A stretch of DNA of 10,202 nucleotides from Candidatus Cloacimonadota bacterium (GCA_016931665.1 JAFGEH010000122.1:1-10202), one strand, 5' to 3'. Positions 1-6,760 are shown, counted from the first letter of the stretch. Notes: generated by a model not told the origin, from the letters alone. Numbers and translations are program-made.

Positions 1-569
1 ACGGAGACGTTCTGCCGGTCTGCTTCGTTTTCAGCGTACATGGCAGTGAACTGCTCAGCAGCCAGATGACTGTCAATGGCTTCCAGAGGAGCTTCTTCAA
101 TTGTTACCGCGCGGTTGACACCATCGATGTAGATAATCACATCCTGCTGGGCTTTTCCCTGTATCTCAATAGCATCCCAGCCGGCAAATTTCAGCAGGGG
201 ACCGAAATGGCCTCCCACATTACTATCTATAACACTTCCAGTAGTTGGTGAAATTGAGACTACCAGCGACTTACCAGATCCCGGAAAAGAACTCGTTCCA
301 CCCAGAGGCCCGCTCGATATGCAAATTTCATTTTCCGGACTGTCCCAGGTTGTATCATCTTTAATGCCATGCCATAAGAGCCATAATCCGAATCCTTTTC
401 CACCGATGAACAAGTCTTTCATTTCAGAGCTGACCGGTTTACTTGCGATCTGGTTGTCGGATATGTTCACATAAAGGGTTTTTCCGGAATATCCTTTGAG
501 AACTGGGGCCGGTTGATATTCCATACTGGCCAGCAATTTATGAGCTTTCATCATTTCCTGGGATCTCAT
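1..569 (-). CDS. Aldehyde:ferredoxin oxidoreductase, N-terminal part (cut by window edge)
   Basis: This family oxidises aldehydes to carboxylic acids with ferredoxin as electron acceptor, using a bis-pterin tungsten cofactor and a [4Fe-4S] cluster in the cytoplasm of anaerobes. Only 189 codons lie in the window, reading leftwards without a stop, and they cover the N-terminal cofactor-binding domain. Visible family features are GYSGKTLYVNIS (residues 26-37), FIGGKGFG (54-61), the NEICISSGPLGG stretch (80-91), SISPTTG (105-111) and GGHFGPLLKFAGWDAIEIQGKA (119-140). About 25 residues precede the GYSGK segment where classical members begin almost directly, and GSGKS (97-101) sits where classical enzymes often have an Arg, so this may be a separate subfamily. 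The ATG at 569 has an AGGTGG-like ribosome site and overlaps the stop of a 14-codon ORF. The cluster cysteines and substrate site lie outside the window, so the substrate cannot be assigned. Confidence 0.88.
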   Translation of the reverse strand, partial: MRSQEMMKAHKLLASMEYQPAPVLKGYSGKTLYVNISDNQIASKPVSSEMKDLFIGGKGFGLWLLWHGIKDDTTWDSPENEICISSGPLGGTSSFPGSGKSLVVSISPTTGSVIDSNVGGHFGPLLKFAGWDAIEIQGKAQQDVIIYIDGVNRAVTIEEAPLEAIDSHLAAEQFTAMYAENEADRQNVS

Positions 570-613
570 TACAACCACCTTTCCAGCCGGTAACGGCGAT
601 CTGAGAATTGCAT
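569..613 (-). CDS. 14-codon leader ORF ahead of the aldehyde:ferredoxin oxidoreductase
   Basis: A GGGAGGAG ribosome binding site (617-624, minus strand) stands 3 nt before an ATG that opens MQFSDRRYRLERWL and then stops. The TAA stop shares its last A with the ATG of the oxidoreductase (TAATG), an arrangement typical of translational coupling by re-initiation. The leader has the better ribosome site of the two. It contains four Arg codons and one Trp. It may be a coupling or leader peptide. Alternatively it is the true N-terminus of the oxidoreductase, separated by a frameshift or sequencing error, since the two reading frames differ. There is no homology support, so expression is an inference. 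Confidence 0.4.
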   Translation of the reverse strand: MQFSDRRYRLERWL

Positions 614-654
614 AAACTCCTCCCACTTCTTTCTATTTACTTAACTGATAATTA

Positions 655-662
655 ATTATAAT
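655..662. promoter_or_regulatory. Overlapping divergent -10 boxes (ATTATAAT)
   Basis: ATTATAAT is its own reverse complement. It therefore gives a perfect TATAAT on the plus strand (657-662, toward nadE) and on the minus strand (655-660, toward the oxidoreductase). No strong -35 is present at 16-18 bp for either direction; the best on the plus strand are weak TATTTA or TTTACT matches near 634-641. The position between two divergent genes fits, but AT-rich DNA yields such boxes by chance. Confidence 0.35.
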
Positions 663-677
663 AATTTTCGAAATTCA

Positions 678-768
678 GTGACCGAAATCTCATGTCAAGC
701 AGTTTTTCCCTGCCTGAAAACCACCCAGGTATAAACTCTGCCTGCTTAAATTTCTGCTTGACCGGCAC
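678..768 (+). promoter_or_regulatory. Long-range inverted repeat in the nadE leader (possible structured RNA or operator pair)
   Basis: GTCAAGCAG (694-702) is perfectly complementary to CTGCTTGAC (754-762). Outside it, GTGACCG (678-684) can pair with CGGCAC (763-768) if A681 is bulged, with 685-693 left as an unpaired bulge. Inside the loop, TGCCTG (711-716) can pair with CAGGTA (726-731) including one G-U. Together this is a branched fold in the 5' leader of nadE, 47 nt before its start. The arms also carry TTGAC pointing outward in both directions, so they could instead be a pair of protein sites or divergent -35 elements. It matches no riboswitch class that I recognise. Confidence 0.35.
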
Positions 769-814
769 CCGAATGTTTTCTTGCCTGTCTAAAGATTTTC
801 TGGAAGGGGACAGG

Positions 815-1576
815 ATGAGAGATATAAATTTTCTGGATGAAATTATCAGGATAACTGATTTCATAAAGGAACAGCTGCAACAGGCTCATCATGAAAATTG
901 TCTGATCGGGCTATCGGGTGGCATCGATTCCGCGCTGACAGCAGCTCTATGCGTGAAAGCTGTTGGTAGAGAAAAGGTTAGAGGGGTGATGATGCCCTAT
1001 AAGAGCAGCCAGAAAGAGAGCCTGGATCATGCTCTGGAGATGGCGAAGTTGTTGGGTATCAAATATGAAATAATCGATATCACACCCATGGTAGATACTT
1101 ATTTCGATCTTTATCAGCCGGAGGCAAATCATTTGAGAAGGGGAAACAGGATGGCCCGGGAAAGGATGTGCATTCTCTACGATCTTTCCGCCCGATACCG
1201 GGCTCTGGTGGCAGGAACCAGCAACCGTTCCGAATTGATGGTGGGCTATTGCACCCAGTATGGGGACAGTGCCTGTGCCTTCGAACCAATTGCCCATCTT
1301 TATAAAACGGAAGTAAGGAAAATGGCTGAGATCCTGGCCATCCCTCAAGCTATCATCGATAAGAATCCCACAGCTGACCTCTGGGATAACCAGACGGACG
1401 AAGATGAACTGGGTATCTCCTACCGTAAACTCGATAATATTTTATATTCCCTTTATGAACAATGCCTTCCAGTGAATGAAATCGAGAAACAGGGCTTCAA
1501 AAACAAAGATATCATGAAAGTTATTAAACTGGTGGAAAATTCCGAATTTAAACGGAAAATGCCACCCACGCTTTAA
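815..1576 (+). CDS. nadE: NH3-dependent NAD synthetase
   Basis: It catalyses the last step of NAD biosynthesis in the cytoplasm, ATP-dependent amidation of nicotinic acid adenine dinucleotide to NAD. The ATP-pyrophosphatase P-loop SGGIDS is at residues 34-39, GNRMARERM at 110-118, GTSNRSE at 134-140 and PTADLWDNQTDEDELG at 185-200, all diagnostic of the family. At 253 residues it has only the synthetase domain and no N-terminal glutaminase (nitrilase) domain, so it should use free ammonia. I chose the ATG at 815 because GGAAGGGGA (802-810) precedes it at proper spacing and the protein then begins just before the family's first helix. An in-frame ATG at 692 would add 41 residues of non-conserved sequence across a likely structured leader. 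It is the first gene of a five-gene cluster and is followed after 18 nt by the membrane protein gene. Confidence 0.95.
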   Translation: MRDINFLDEIIRITDFIKEQLQQAHHENCLIGLSGGIDSALTAALCVKAVGREKVRGVMMPYKSSQKESLDHALEMAKLLGIKYEIIDITPMVDTYFDLYQPEANHLRRGNRMARERMCILYDLSARYRALVAGTSNRSELMVGYCTQYGDSACAFEPIAHLYKTEVRKMAEILAIPQAIIDKNPTADLWDNQTDEDELGISYRKLDNILYSLYEQCLPVNEIEKQGFKNKDIMKVIKLVENSEFKRKMPPTL

Positions 1577-1594
1577 TTATTACAGGAGTGCCTT

Positions 1595-3451
1595 ATGAGA
1601 AAATTTTTTAAAGGATTTTTCACCTTTCTTGTAATTATTATCCTGATCATTATCCTGGCAGCTGTAGGTTTGATCGTATTCCGCAATCAAATTGCCACCT
1701 ACGTTATTGAAAAAGCCGGATCAGCTGCAGCTGGTGCCAGGGTGGAAGTGGAAAATGTATATCTACCACCCCTCAAGCTGCATATTACCTGGGACAGATT
1801 ACAGTTCACCGATCGGCGGGATACCTGGAAAAACCTCTTCGAAACAGGTAAATGTGAATTCTCTCTGGCCTTTAAACCTCTCCTGGATAGAAAAGTACTG
1901 ATCGAAAAGATGCAGCTGGAAGAATTGAGATTCGACACAAGAAGAAGCACGGACGGTAAACTTCCTGCAAAACCGTTGCAGGAAAGAAAGCCATCAAGAT
2001 TGATGACGGAACTGAAAAAAAATCTGGAAAGAGAGAAACAGCAGATCCCGGTATTCAATCCGAAGCAGCTTAAAACAACCCTGAATGTTGATTCTCTACT
2101 CGCCATGTTCGATTTTATTACTCCGGCCCTGGCCGATTCAGTTATATCGCTGGCAGAAGAACGTTACGCTTACTGGAATAACCTGATCTCAACCAACGAT
2201 TATGAACAGAGGATCCAGAAAATCGAGAATGATATTAAAAATATTCAGCTGGAAGGAATGGATACCCTGCCTGAATTTGAATCTAACCTGACCCTCGCCC
2301 TGAATACATATCAGAATACGAAAACCCTGTATGATGATATCAGCCGGGAAAAAACTCAGATCGAACAGGATCTGACCCGCCTGGTTCAATTGAAGAAAGA
2401 TGTCCCAGCCTGGATCAAACATGATTATGACAATGCCGTGGCTCTGGCTAAACTTCCCGATGTTACCCTGCAGAAAGTTGCCGTCATGCTGTTCGGAGAC
2501 CGGGTGACCAGCGGATTGCTGATGATCCTGGAGCAGATCGAAAAAAGCAGGCAGATGGCCAGGGCGGATCTGGAAAAACCGGCCAGAAAGGAAAAATTGC
2601 CCCACCTGCCCTCACTGTGGATCAGAGAAATTTCGCTTTCGGCTTATGGCAAAGATGACCTTGTCTTAACCGGGAAAGCTTTTGATATCACCACCGATCA
2701 AAAGAGGACTGAAAAACCCATGAAGATAGCTTTAAGCGGTAAGCAGGCACAAATCGGCAGGATTGACCTCGGAGCTATATTAGATTATCGTACGGAAAAT
2801 AACCGCGAAACAATAAATTTGAATATTGAGGAATTTCCCGTAAAAAGCCTGAAACTTGCCAACTTCGATCTCCTGCCTACCCGCTTGAATCAAGGGAATG
2901 CTTTTCTCAACACCGGATTGAATCTTAGTGATGAGATCATAGTGGCTACTGTTGATTTTAGCATCCAGAATGTTCAATTCGATTATACCTCGCAACCGGA
3001 AATGAATGCTGATCTGGTGCGTATTTCCCGTTCTATAAGTGAAAGTATCAGAGAAATAATCCTCAATGCCCGGATCGAACAGCAGACCGATAAATTCACC
3101 TTCAAACTCAACAGCAACCTGGACAATATTATTGCAGCCCAGCTGAAACAGGTTGTAAAAGATGAAGTGGCCAGGGGGAAAGCACTAATCCAGGAACGGG
3201 TAATGCAGGAATTAACTCCCTACCGTACCCGCCTGGAAGAACTGGTCTCCAGTAAAAATGCTGAACTACAGGCCCGGATCGAGCAATTGAATTCGAGAAT
3301 AAACCTGGAATTACAGAAGATTGAGAATAAGAAACAGGAAATTCAGGATCGCCTGAAAGCCGAACAGGATAAATTAAAGCAACAGGCTTTGGATCAACTG
3401 GATGATAAATTGAACGATTCCATTAATGAACTGCTGAAAAAATTCCAATAA
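1595..3451 (+). CDS. Membrane-anchored TIGR03545-like protein (AsmA-like, coiled coil), function unknown
   Basis: This 618-residue protein has one N-terminal membrane helix (about residues 8-29) after a short basic tail, so the bulk should lie in the periplasm. The segment after the helix (ARVEVENVYLPPLKLHI, then a DTWKNLFETGKCEFSL stretch, KVLIEKMQLEELRFDTRR and DGKLPAKP) looks like an AsmA/DUF748-type repeat and matches my recollection of family TIGR03545, which is sparsely distributed and confined to diderm bacteria. A helical, coiled-coil-rich section covers roughly 185-300, a beta-rich section about 340-500, and a long charged coiled coil fills about 520-615. A good AGGAG (1584-1588) lies 6 nt before the ATG. 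AsmA-like proteins are linked to lipid transport or outer-membrane homeostasis, but that is inference here. The usual neighbour of this family, TIGR03546, as I recall it, is not present in the window. Confidence 0.62.
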   Translation: MRKFFKGFFTFLVIIILIIILAAVGLIVFRNQIATYVIEKAGSAAAGARVEVENVYLPPLKLHITWDRLQFTDRRDTWKNLFETGKCEFSLAFKPLLDRKVLIEKMQLEELRFDTRRSTDGKLPAKPLQERKPSRLMTELKKNLEREKQQIPVFNPKQLKTTLNVDSLLAMFDFITPALADSVISLAEERYAYWNNLISTNDYEQRIQKIENDIKNIQLEGMDTLPEFESNLTLALNTYQNTKTLYDDISREKTQIEQDLTRLVQLKKDVPAWIKHDYDNAVALAKLPDVTLQKVAVMLFGDRVTSGLLMILEQIEKSRQMARADLEKPARKEKLPHLPSLWIREISLSAYGKDDLVLTGKAFDITTDQKRTEKPMKIALSGKQAQIGRIDLGAILDYRTENNRETINLNIEEFPVKSLKLANFDLLPTRLNQGNAFLNTGLNLSDEIIVATVDFSIQNVQFDYTSQPEMNADLVRISRSISESIREIILNARIEQQTDKFTFKLNSNLDNIIAAQLKQVVKDEVARGKALIQERVMQELTPYRTRLEELVSSKNAELQARIEQLNSRINLELQKIENKKQEIQDRLKAEQDKLKQQALDQLDDKLNDSINELLKKFQ

Positions 3452-3462
3452 GAGGAGAGTTC

Positions 3463-4683
3463 TTGTTGAATTTTAAATCCAATCGTTGCCGCGTCTGCCG
3501 TATAAACCGGGGAAACAGGTTCTGCCTGAGACTGGGCAAAGATATCTGCTGGCAGGATTGTAACCTGCTCCGAGTTGATCTGAAATGTCCGGAAATCTGT
3601 GCTTACTCTTTAAAAAAAGAATTAACTGCAAAAGAGGAAATCAATTTCCGGTTCAAAGCAAAAACCGATTCCGGCCGTGAATATCGGGACCTGCTGCAGA
3701 GGGAAATGGACCGCTGGCTTCTGCAACCTCAACCTGCCCTTAACAACCGCATACCCCTGGAACTGGCAGAAAATGCAGCCGGAAAGGAACAGATAGCCCG
3801 TCTGTTTAATGAATTCAAAATTCCTGATTATATTCCCTTAATATACTTAAAAGAAAGACTTAAGATTGATAAACTTAAAGTAAAATATCAAGCAAAAACC
3901 CATGAGGAATTTGCGGAAGAATTTCTGGCTCTGGTTGTTACTCAGGAATGGGAAAAAACCATATCCCTGCTTGATAAAAACGAGAAATATGAAAAACCGC
4001 TCTTCAGGAAGAATTATTTCAAGCGGCTACAGGACGATCGCTTCATCAATAAAATCCGCGAATACAGCCTGATTTCATCTGCGCTGGATCAACCTGTTAC
4101 CAGATCTCTGGTTCATTTCGATATCAACCGGCGTTATGATCTTACCCTGGTGCTGGTTAAAAATAACACCGACTGGCTGGTGGAAGCCAAAATCTATGGT
4201 AGGCCAGAGCTATATCGAGGGATGAACGAAGCCCATCAGCAGGTAGCAGTATTGTTGTCCAAAAACGAATTTGGAACCGCCTTTAAACTACTTAATCATT
4301 ATCAGTCAATTTACATCGATTCACCGGATCTATACTATTACCGGGGACTATATTATACCATGCAGAAGCACTTCCGGCAGGCAGTTCAACATTTTCTCTC
4401 AGCGGGGGAGCTGGATCCTGGCTTTCTGGAAGCCCGATATAATTATGCTTACATGCTGCACGTCTCCGGGGAGAAGGCTGCAGCCCGGGAGGCTTATCTG
4501 GAACTGGTTCAACCTTTTCCCAGTGATGTAAGGATTCTAAATAACCTGGCCTCGCTGGCTATTGAAGACAAGAATTTCTCCGAAGCAGAAGAACTGCTTG
4601 AAAAATGCTTGCGGATTGATCCGCAATATCAGCTTGCCCGGGATAATCTGGTCCGGCTGGAAAATTTACAGAATAAAAATTAA
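3463..4683 (+). CDS. Cys-rich (zinc-binding?) N-terminus plus TPR protein, function unknown
   Basis: I do not recognise a named family for the whole 406-residue protein. Seven cysteines crowd the first 46 residues (C9, C12, C21, C29, C33, C42, C46), arranged as CRVC, ICWQDC and CPEIC, then AY. This resembles a small zinc-binding module seen at the ends of various uncharacterised bacterial proteins. A charged helical linker follows to about 130. Residues about 135-245 have a helix-then-strands layout, ending RRYDLTLVLVKNN and WLVEAKIYG, that suggests an NTF2-like fold. Three tetratricopeptide repeats cover about 288-389, with the third (ILNNLASLAIEDKNFSEAEE) clearest. No signal peptide or membrane helix is seen, so it should be cytoplasmic. 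GAGGAG (3452-3457) supports a TTG start at 3463 (or the next codon, 3466). The stop is 1 nt from the rtcB start, implying coexpression. A scaffold or adaptor role is only a guess. Confidence 0.75.
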   Translation: MLNFKSNRCRVCRINRGNRFCLRLGKDICWQDCNLLRVDLKCPEICAYSLKKELTAKEEINFRFKAKTDSGREYRDLLQREMDRWLLQPQPALNNRIPLELAENAAGKEQIARLFNEFKIPDYIPLIYLKERLKIDKLKVKYQAKTHEEFAEEFLALVVTQEWEKTISLLDKNEKYEKPLFRKNYFKRLQDDRFINKIREYSLISSALDQPVTRSLVHFDINRRYDLTLVLVKNNTDWLVEAKIYGRPELYRGMNEAHQQVAVLLSKNEFGTAFKLLNHYQSIYIDSPDLYYYRGLYYTMQKHFRQAVQHFLSAGELDPGFLEARYNYAYMLHVSGEKAAAREAYLELVQPFPSDVRILNNLASLAIEDKNFSEAEELLEKCLRIDPQYQLARDNLVRLENLQNKN

Positions 4684-4684
4684 A

Positions 4685-6130
4685 ATGAAATATAAAGATC
4701 TAATCCAAATTTCATCCCATGTCTGGGAACTACCGGCAACGGGGGAGATGCTGGTGCCGGGACGAATTTATGCCAACGATAAGCTGATATCTCAGGTTTA
4801 TCGGGATAATGCCCTGGCTCAGGTGAGCAATGTGGCTAAGCTGCCGGGGATACAGAAATATTCCATAGCCATGCCGGACATTCACTGGGGATACGGATTT
4901 CCCATCGGGGGAGTGGCTGCCATGGAGGTAGAATCCGGTATTATTTCTCCCGGAGGTGTAGGTTACGATATTAATTGCGGGGTTAGATTTATCAGGACAA
5001 ATCTCGAGTTGGCCGATATCAGAGAAAAGCTACCCCATATCATTGATGTTCTATTCAGGCAAGTACCTGCTGGCGTCGGTTCCAGCAATTCCATACCAGC
5101 CCTGAATTATACAGAGCTGAAAGAAGTGCTGAAAGAAGGTGCGAAATGGGCTGTCAGAAAGGGATACGGCAAAGATGAAGACCTTGATTCCATAGAAGAA
5201 TATGGCTGCCTGAACGCCGCTGACCCGGAAAAAGTCAGTAATAAAGCCCTGAAAAGAGGGGCTGACCAACCCGGTACCCTGGGTTCGGGCAATCATTTCA
5301 TAGAAATCGGCGTGATCCGGGATATTTTCCAGCAAGAGGCCGCACAGGATCTGCATCTACATAAAGATCAGGTTATCTTTATGATCCATACCGGTTCCCG
5401 GGGTCTGGGGCACCAGATCTGCGATGATTATGTGCATGAGATGCTCATGCAGAGCCATAAGTTGAAGTTCAGATTACCCGATAAACAGCTGGCCTGCGCT
5501 TATATCAATTCAACCCTGGGCCGGAATTATTTCGGGGCTATGGCCTGCGCGGCTAATTTTGCCTGGGCCAATCGTCAGATTATCATGCACAAAGTGGAAG
5601 AAGGAATGCTTAAGGCACTCGACCTGCAGCCAGATGAACTTGGTTTTGAACTGGTCTATGATGTCTGCCATAATATCGCCAAATTTGAAGAGCATAAAAT
5701 CGATAATCAGAATAAACTGGTTTGTGTACATCGCAAAGGTGCCACCCGGGCTTTCGGACCCGGACGTAAGGAATTAGCTGCAAAATTTCATTTTCTCGGA
5801 CAACCCGTTATAATTCCAGGTGATATGGGCACAGAGAGCTATCTCTGCCTGGGAACGGATAGGGCCATGCAGGATACTTTCGGTAGTTCCTGCCATGGGG
5901 CAGGGCGTACGATGAGCAGGCATCAGGCCCTCAATACTGCCAGTTACAACCAGGTTATGAACGATATGAAGGCAAAACAGATCTGCGTGAAAGCCGCCGA
6001 TAAAAAAACATTGGTCGAAGAAATGAGCTCTGCTTATAAAAATGTGAGTGATGTAGTGGACACCATGCACGAAGCAGGTATCATCCGGAAAATCATCCGC
6101 TCTCAACCGCTTGGCGTAATTAAAGGTTGA
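4685..6130 (+). CDS. rtcB: RNA-splicing ligase RtcB
   Basis: It joins RNA ends carrying a 2',3'-cyclic phosphate or 3'-phosphate to 5'-OH ends through a GMP-histidine intermediate, using GTP and Mn2+. It is used for RNA repair and, in archaea and animals, tRNA splicing. At 481 residues it equals my recollection of the Pyrococcus horikoshii enzyme and is longer than the E. coli type (about 408). Metal and catalytic residues are all visible: GVGYDINCG with D95 and C98, GSGNH with H204, IHTGSRG with H235, DVCHN with H329, and SSCHGAGR with H404, the expected guanylated histidine. The enzyme looks intact. I chose the ATG at 4685, although no clear ribosome site precedes it, because the numbering then matches the family. 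It lies 1 nt after the upstream stop, so translational coupling is likely. An upstream in-frame ATG (4562) lies inside the TPR gene and adds unrelated sequence. Confidence 0.97.
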   Translation: MKYKDLIQISSHVWELPATGEMLVPGRIYANDKLISQVYRDNALAQVSNVAKLPGIQKYSIAMPDIHWGYGFPIGGVAAMEVESGIISPGGVGYDINCGVRFIRTNLELADIREKLPHIIDVLFRQVPAGVGSSNSIPALNYTELKEVLKEGAKWAVRKGYGKDEDLDSIEEYGCLNAADPEKVSNKALKRGADQPGTLGSGNHFIEIGVIRDIFQQEAAQDLHLHKDQVIFMIHTGSRGLGHQICDDYVHEMLMQSHKLKFRLPDKQLACAYINSTLGRNYFGAMACAANFAWANRQIIMHKVEEGMLKALDLQPDELGFELVYDVCHNIAKFEEHKIDNQNKLVCVHRKGATRAFGPGRKELAAKFHFLGQPVIIPGDMGTESYLCLGTDRAMQDTFGSSCHGAGRTMSRHQALNTASYNQVMNDMKAKQICVKAADKKTLVEEMSSAYKNVSDVVDTMHEAGIIRKIIRSQPLGVIKG

Positions 6131-6157
6131 ACATTCGATCTGCCAGCAGGATTAAAT

Positions 6158-6580
6158 TTGAATAAGAAATGGGTGGTAATTCCTCATACCGCGGATTACG
6201 CTGTTCAGGTCCATGGCAGAGATTTTCCGGAACTTGCCTCTAACTGTATAACTGCCCTGAAAGAATCAATGTATCAATTAACAGACATCTCAAGATCATC
6301 ATTAAGCAGGAAAAGCTTAAAAATTCATTCCCTGGATCAGAATTCTCTGTTGATCGATCTGCTCAGGGAAATTCATTACCTTATTATAAGTGAAAAAATT
6401 ATCCCCATTTCCTGTAATTTCAGTGACTGGTCAGAAAAAAACCTTAAAATATACTGTTTTTTCCGGAAAATAGAAGCTGCTGATGTTAAGATCAGAGAGA
6501 TTAAGGCTGTAACCTATCACGATGCCATCATTTTGAAAGAACCTCGTGGACTCTCGATCCGTATCGTATGCGATGTATAA
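6158..6580 (+). CDS. Archease (RtcB activator)
   Basis: Archease speeds guanylylation of RtcB, allows multiple turnover and widens NTP use. It is cytoplasmic and acts directly on the ligase. The 140 residues have the family's usual length and landmarks: PHTADYAVQVHG (residues 9-20) with the conserved metal-ligand Asp at D13, SLLIDLLREIHYLI in the middle, IKAVTYHDAI near the C-terminus with the conserved Lys, and a terminal VCDV with the conserved Asp D139. The start is a TTG at 6158 with a modest CAGG ribosome site (6147-6150); no in-frame ATG is available nearby. The gene follows rtcB after 27 nt, the partner arrangement known from many archaea and some bacteria. It is rather divergent in the middle section, but context and the end motifs make the call firm. 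Confidence 0.92.
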   Translation: MNKKWVVIPHTADYAVQVHGRDFPELASNCITALKESMYQLTDISRSSLSRKSLKIHSLDQNSLLIDLLREIHYLIISEKIIPISCNFSDWSEKNLKIYCFFRKIEAADVKIREIKAVTYHDAIILKEPRGLSIRIVCDV

Positions 6581-6651
6581 ACTTTCCGGAGTTTTCTGCC
6601 GGATAACCCCTGCCACTCGTTGTGAATAGATCCCTCAGTGCAATTTCTGAT

Positions 6652-6670
6652 GTTACATATTTTTTGTAAC
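6652..6670. promoter_or_regulatory. Palindrome GTTACA-N7-TGTAAC abutting a TTGACA box upstream of metG
   Basis: The 6-bp arms are perfect, with an AT-only 7-nt centre, and the right arm directly touches TTGACA (6671-6676), a consensus -35 hexamer. That position would suit an operator for a dimeric regulator of metG. I cannot name a regulator family from this site. The stem is too weak and lacks a following T-run to be a terminator. Confidence 0.4.
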
Positions 6671-6699
6671 TTGACATTATGGCCAGTTTAAGGATTTAG
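6671..6699 (+). promoter_or_regulatory. Possible metG promoter
   Basis: TTGACA (6671-6676) is a perfect -35 hexamer. At 17 bp spacing the -10 position reads ATTTAG (6694-6699), a poor match. The location in the only sizeable non-coding gap before metG makes a promoter here likely, but the -10 is uncertain. Confidence 0.35.
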
Positions 6700-6755
6700 G
6701 GACAATCCTGAAGGGTCAGGAATATTGTTTTTTACTAAAATCTAATAGTCAGGAG
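6691..6755 (+). promoter_or_regulatory. metG leader with alternative short hairpins that can mask the ribosome site
   Basis: AGGATT (6691-6696) can pair with AATCCT (6704-6709). The overlapping TCCTGA (6706-6711) can instead pair with TCAGGA at 6716-6721 (4-nt loop), or with the identical TCAGGA at 6749-6754, which is the core of the metG Shine-Dalgarno. The pairings are mutually exclusive. GTCAGGA occurs as a direct repeat (6715-6721, 6748-6754). Stems are only 6 bp, so this may be chance. Confidence 0.25.
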
Positions 6756-6760
6756 TTAAA

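Noticed and set aside
66..251. Plus-strand ORF of 61 codons
   Set aside because: It is antisense to the clearly conserved aldehyde:ferredoxin oxidoreductase and has no recognisable features.
678..768. Known NAD+ riboswitch (nadA or pnuC motif) ahead of nadE
   Set aside because: I could not match the conserved cores of those classes; only generic pairing is visible.
758..786. TTGACC as -35 of a nadE promoter
   Set aside because: No acceptable -10 lies at 16-18 bp (TTGCCT at 17 bp); the hexamer is part of the inverted repeat.
692..814. Upstream in-frame ATG for nadE (41 extra residues)
   Set aside because: The added residues resemble no NAD synthetase N-terminus and there is no ribosome site at 692, while 815 has GGAAGGGGA at correct spacing.
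4562..4684. Upstream in-frame ATG for rtcB
   Set aside because: It lies inside the TPR gene in another frame and adds non-conserved sequence; the start at 4685 restores the family's residue numbering.
6585..6603. TCCGG/CCGGA hairpin just after archease as a terminator
   Set aside because: Only a 5-bp stem with a 9-nt loop, and no T-run follows.
6706..6733. TCCTGA/TCAGGA hairpin followed by a T-run as an intrinsic terminator
   Set aside because: Six-bp stem with only three G-C pairs, and about 6 nt separate it from the T-run; too weak to call.
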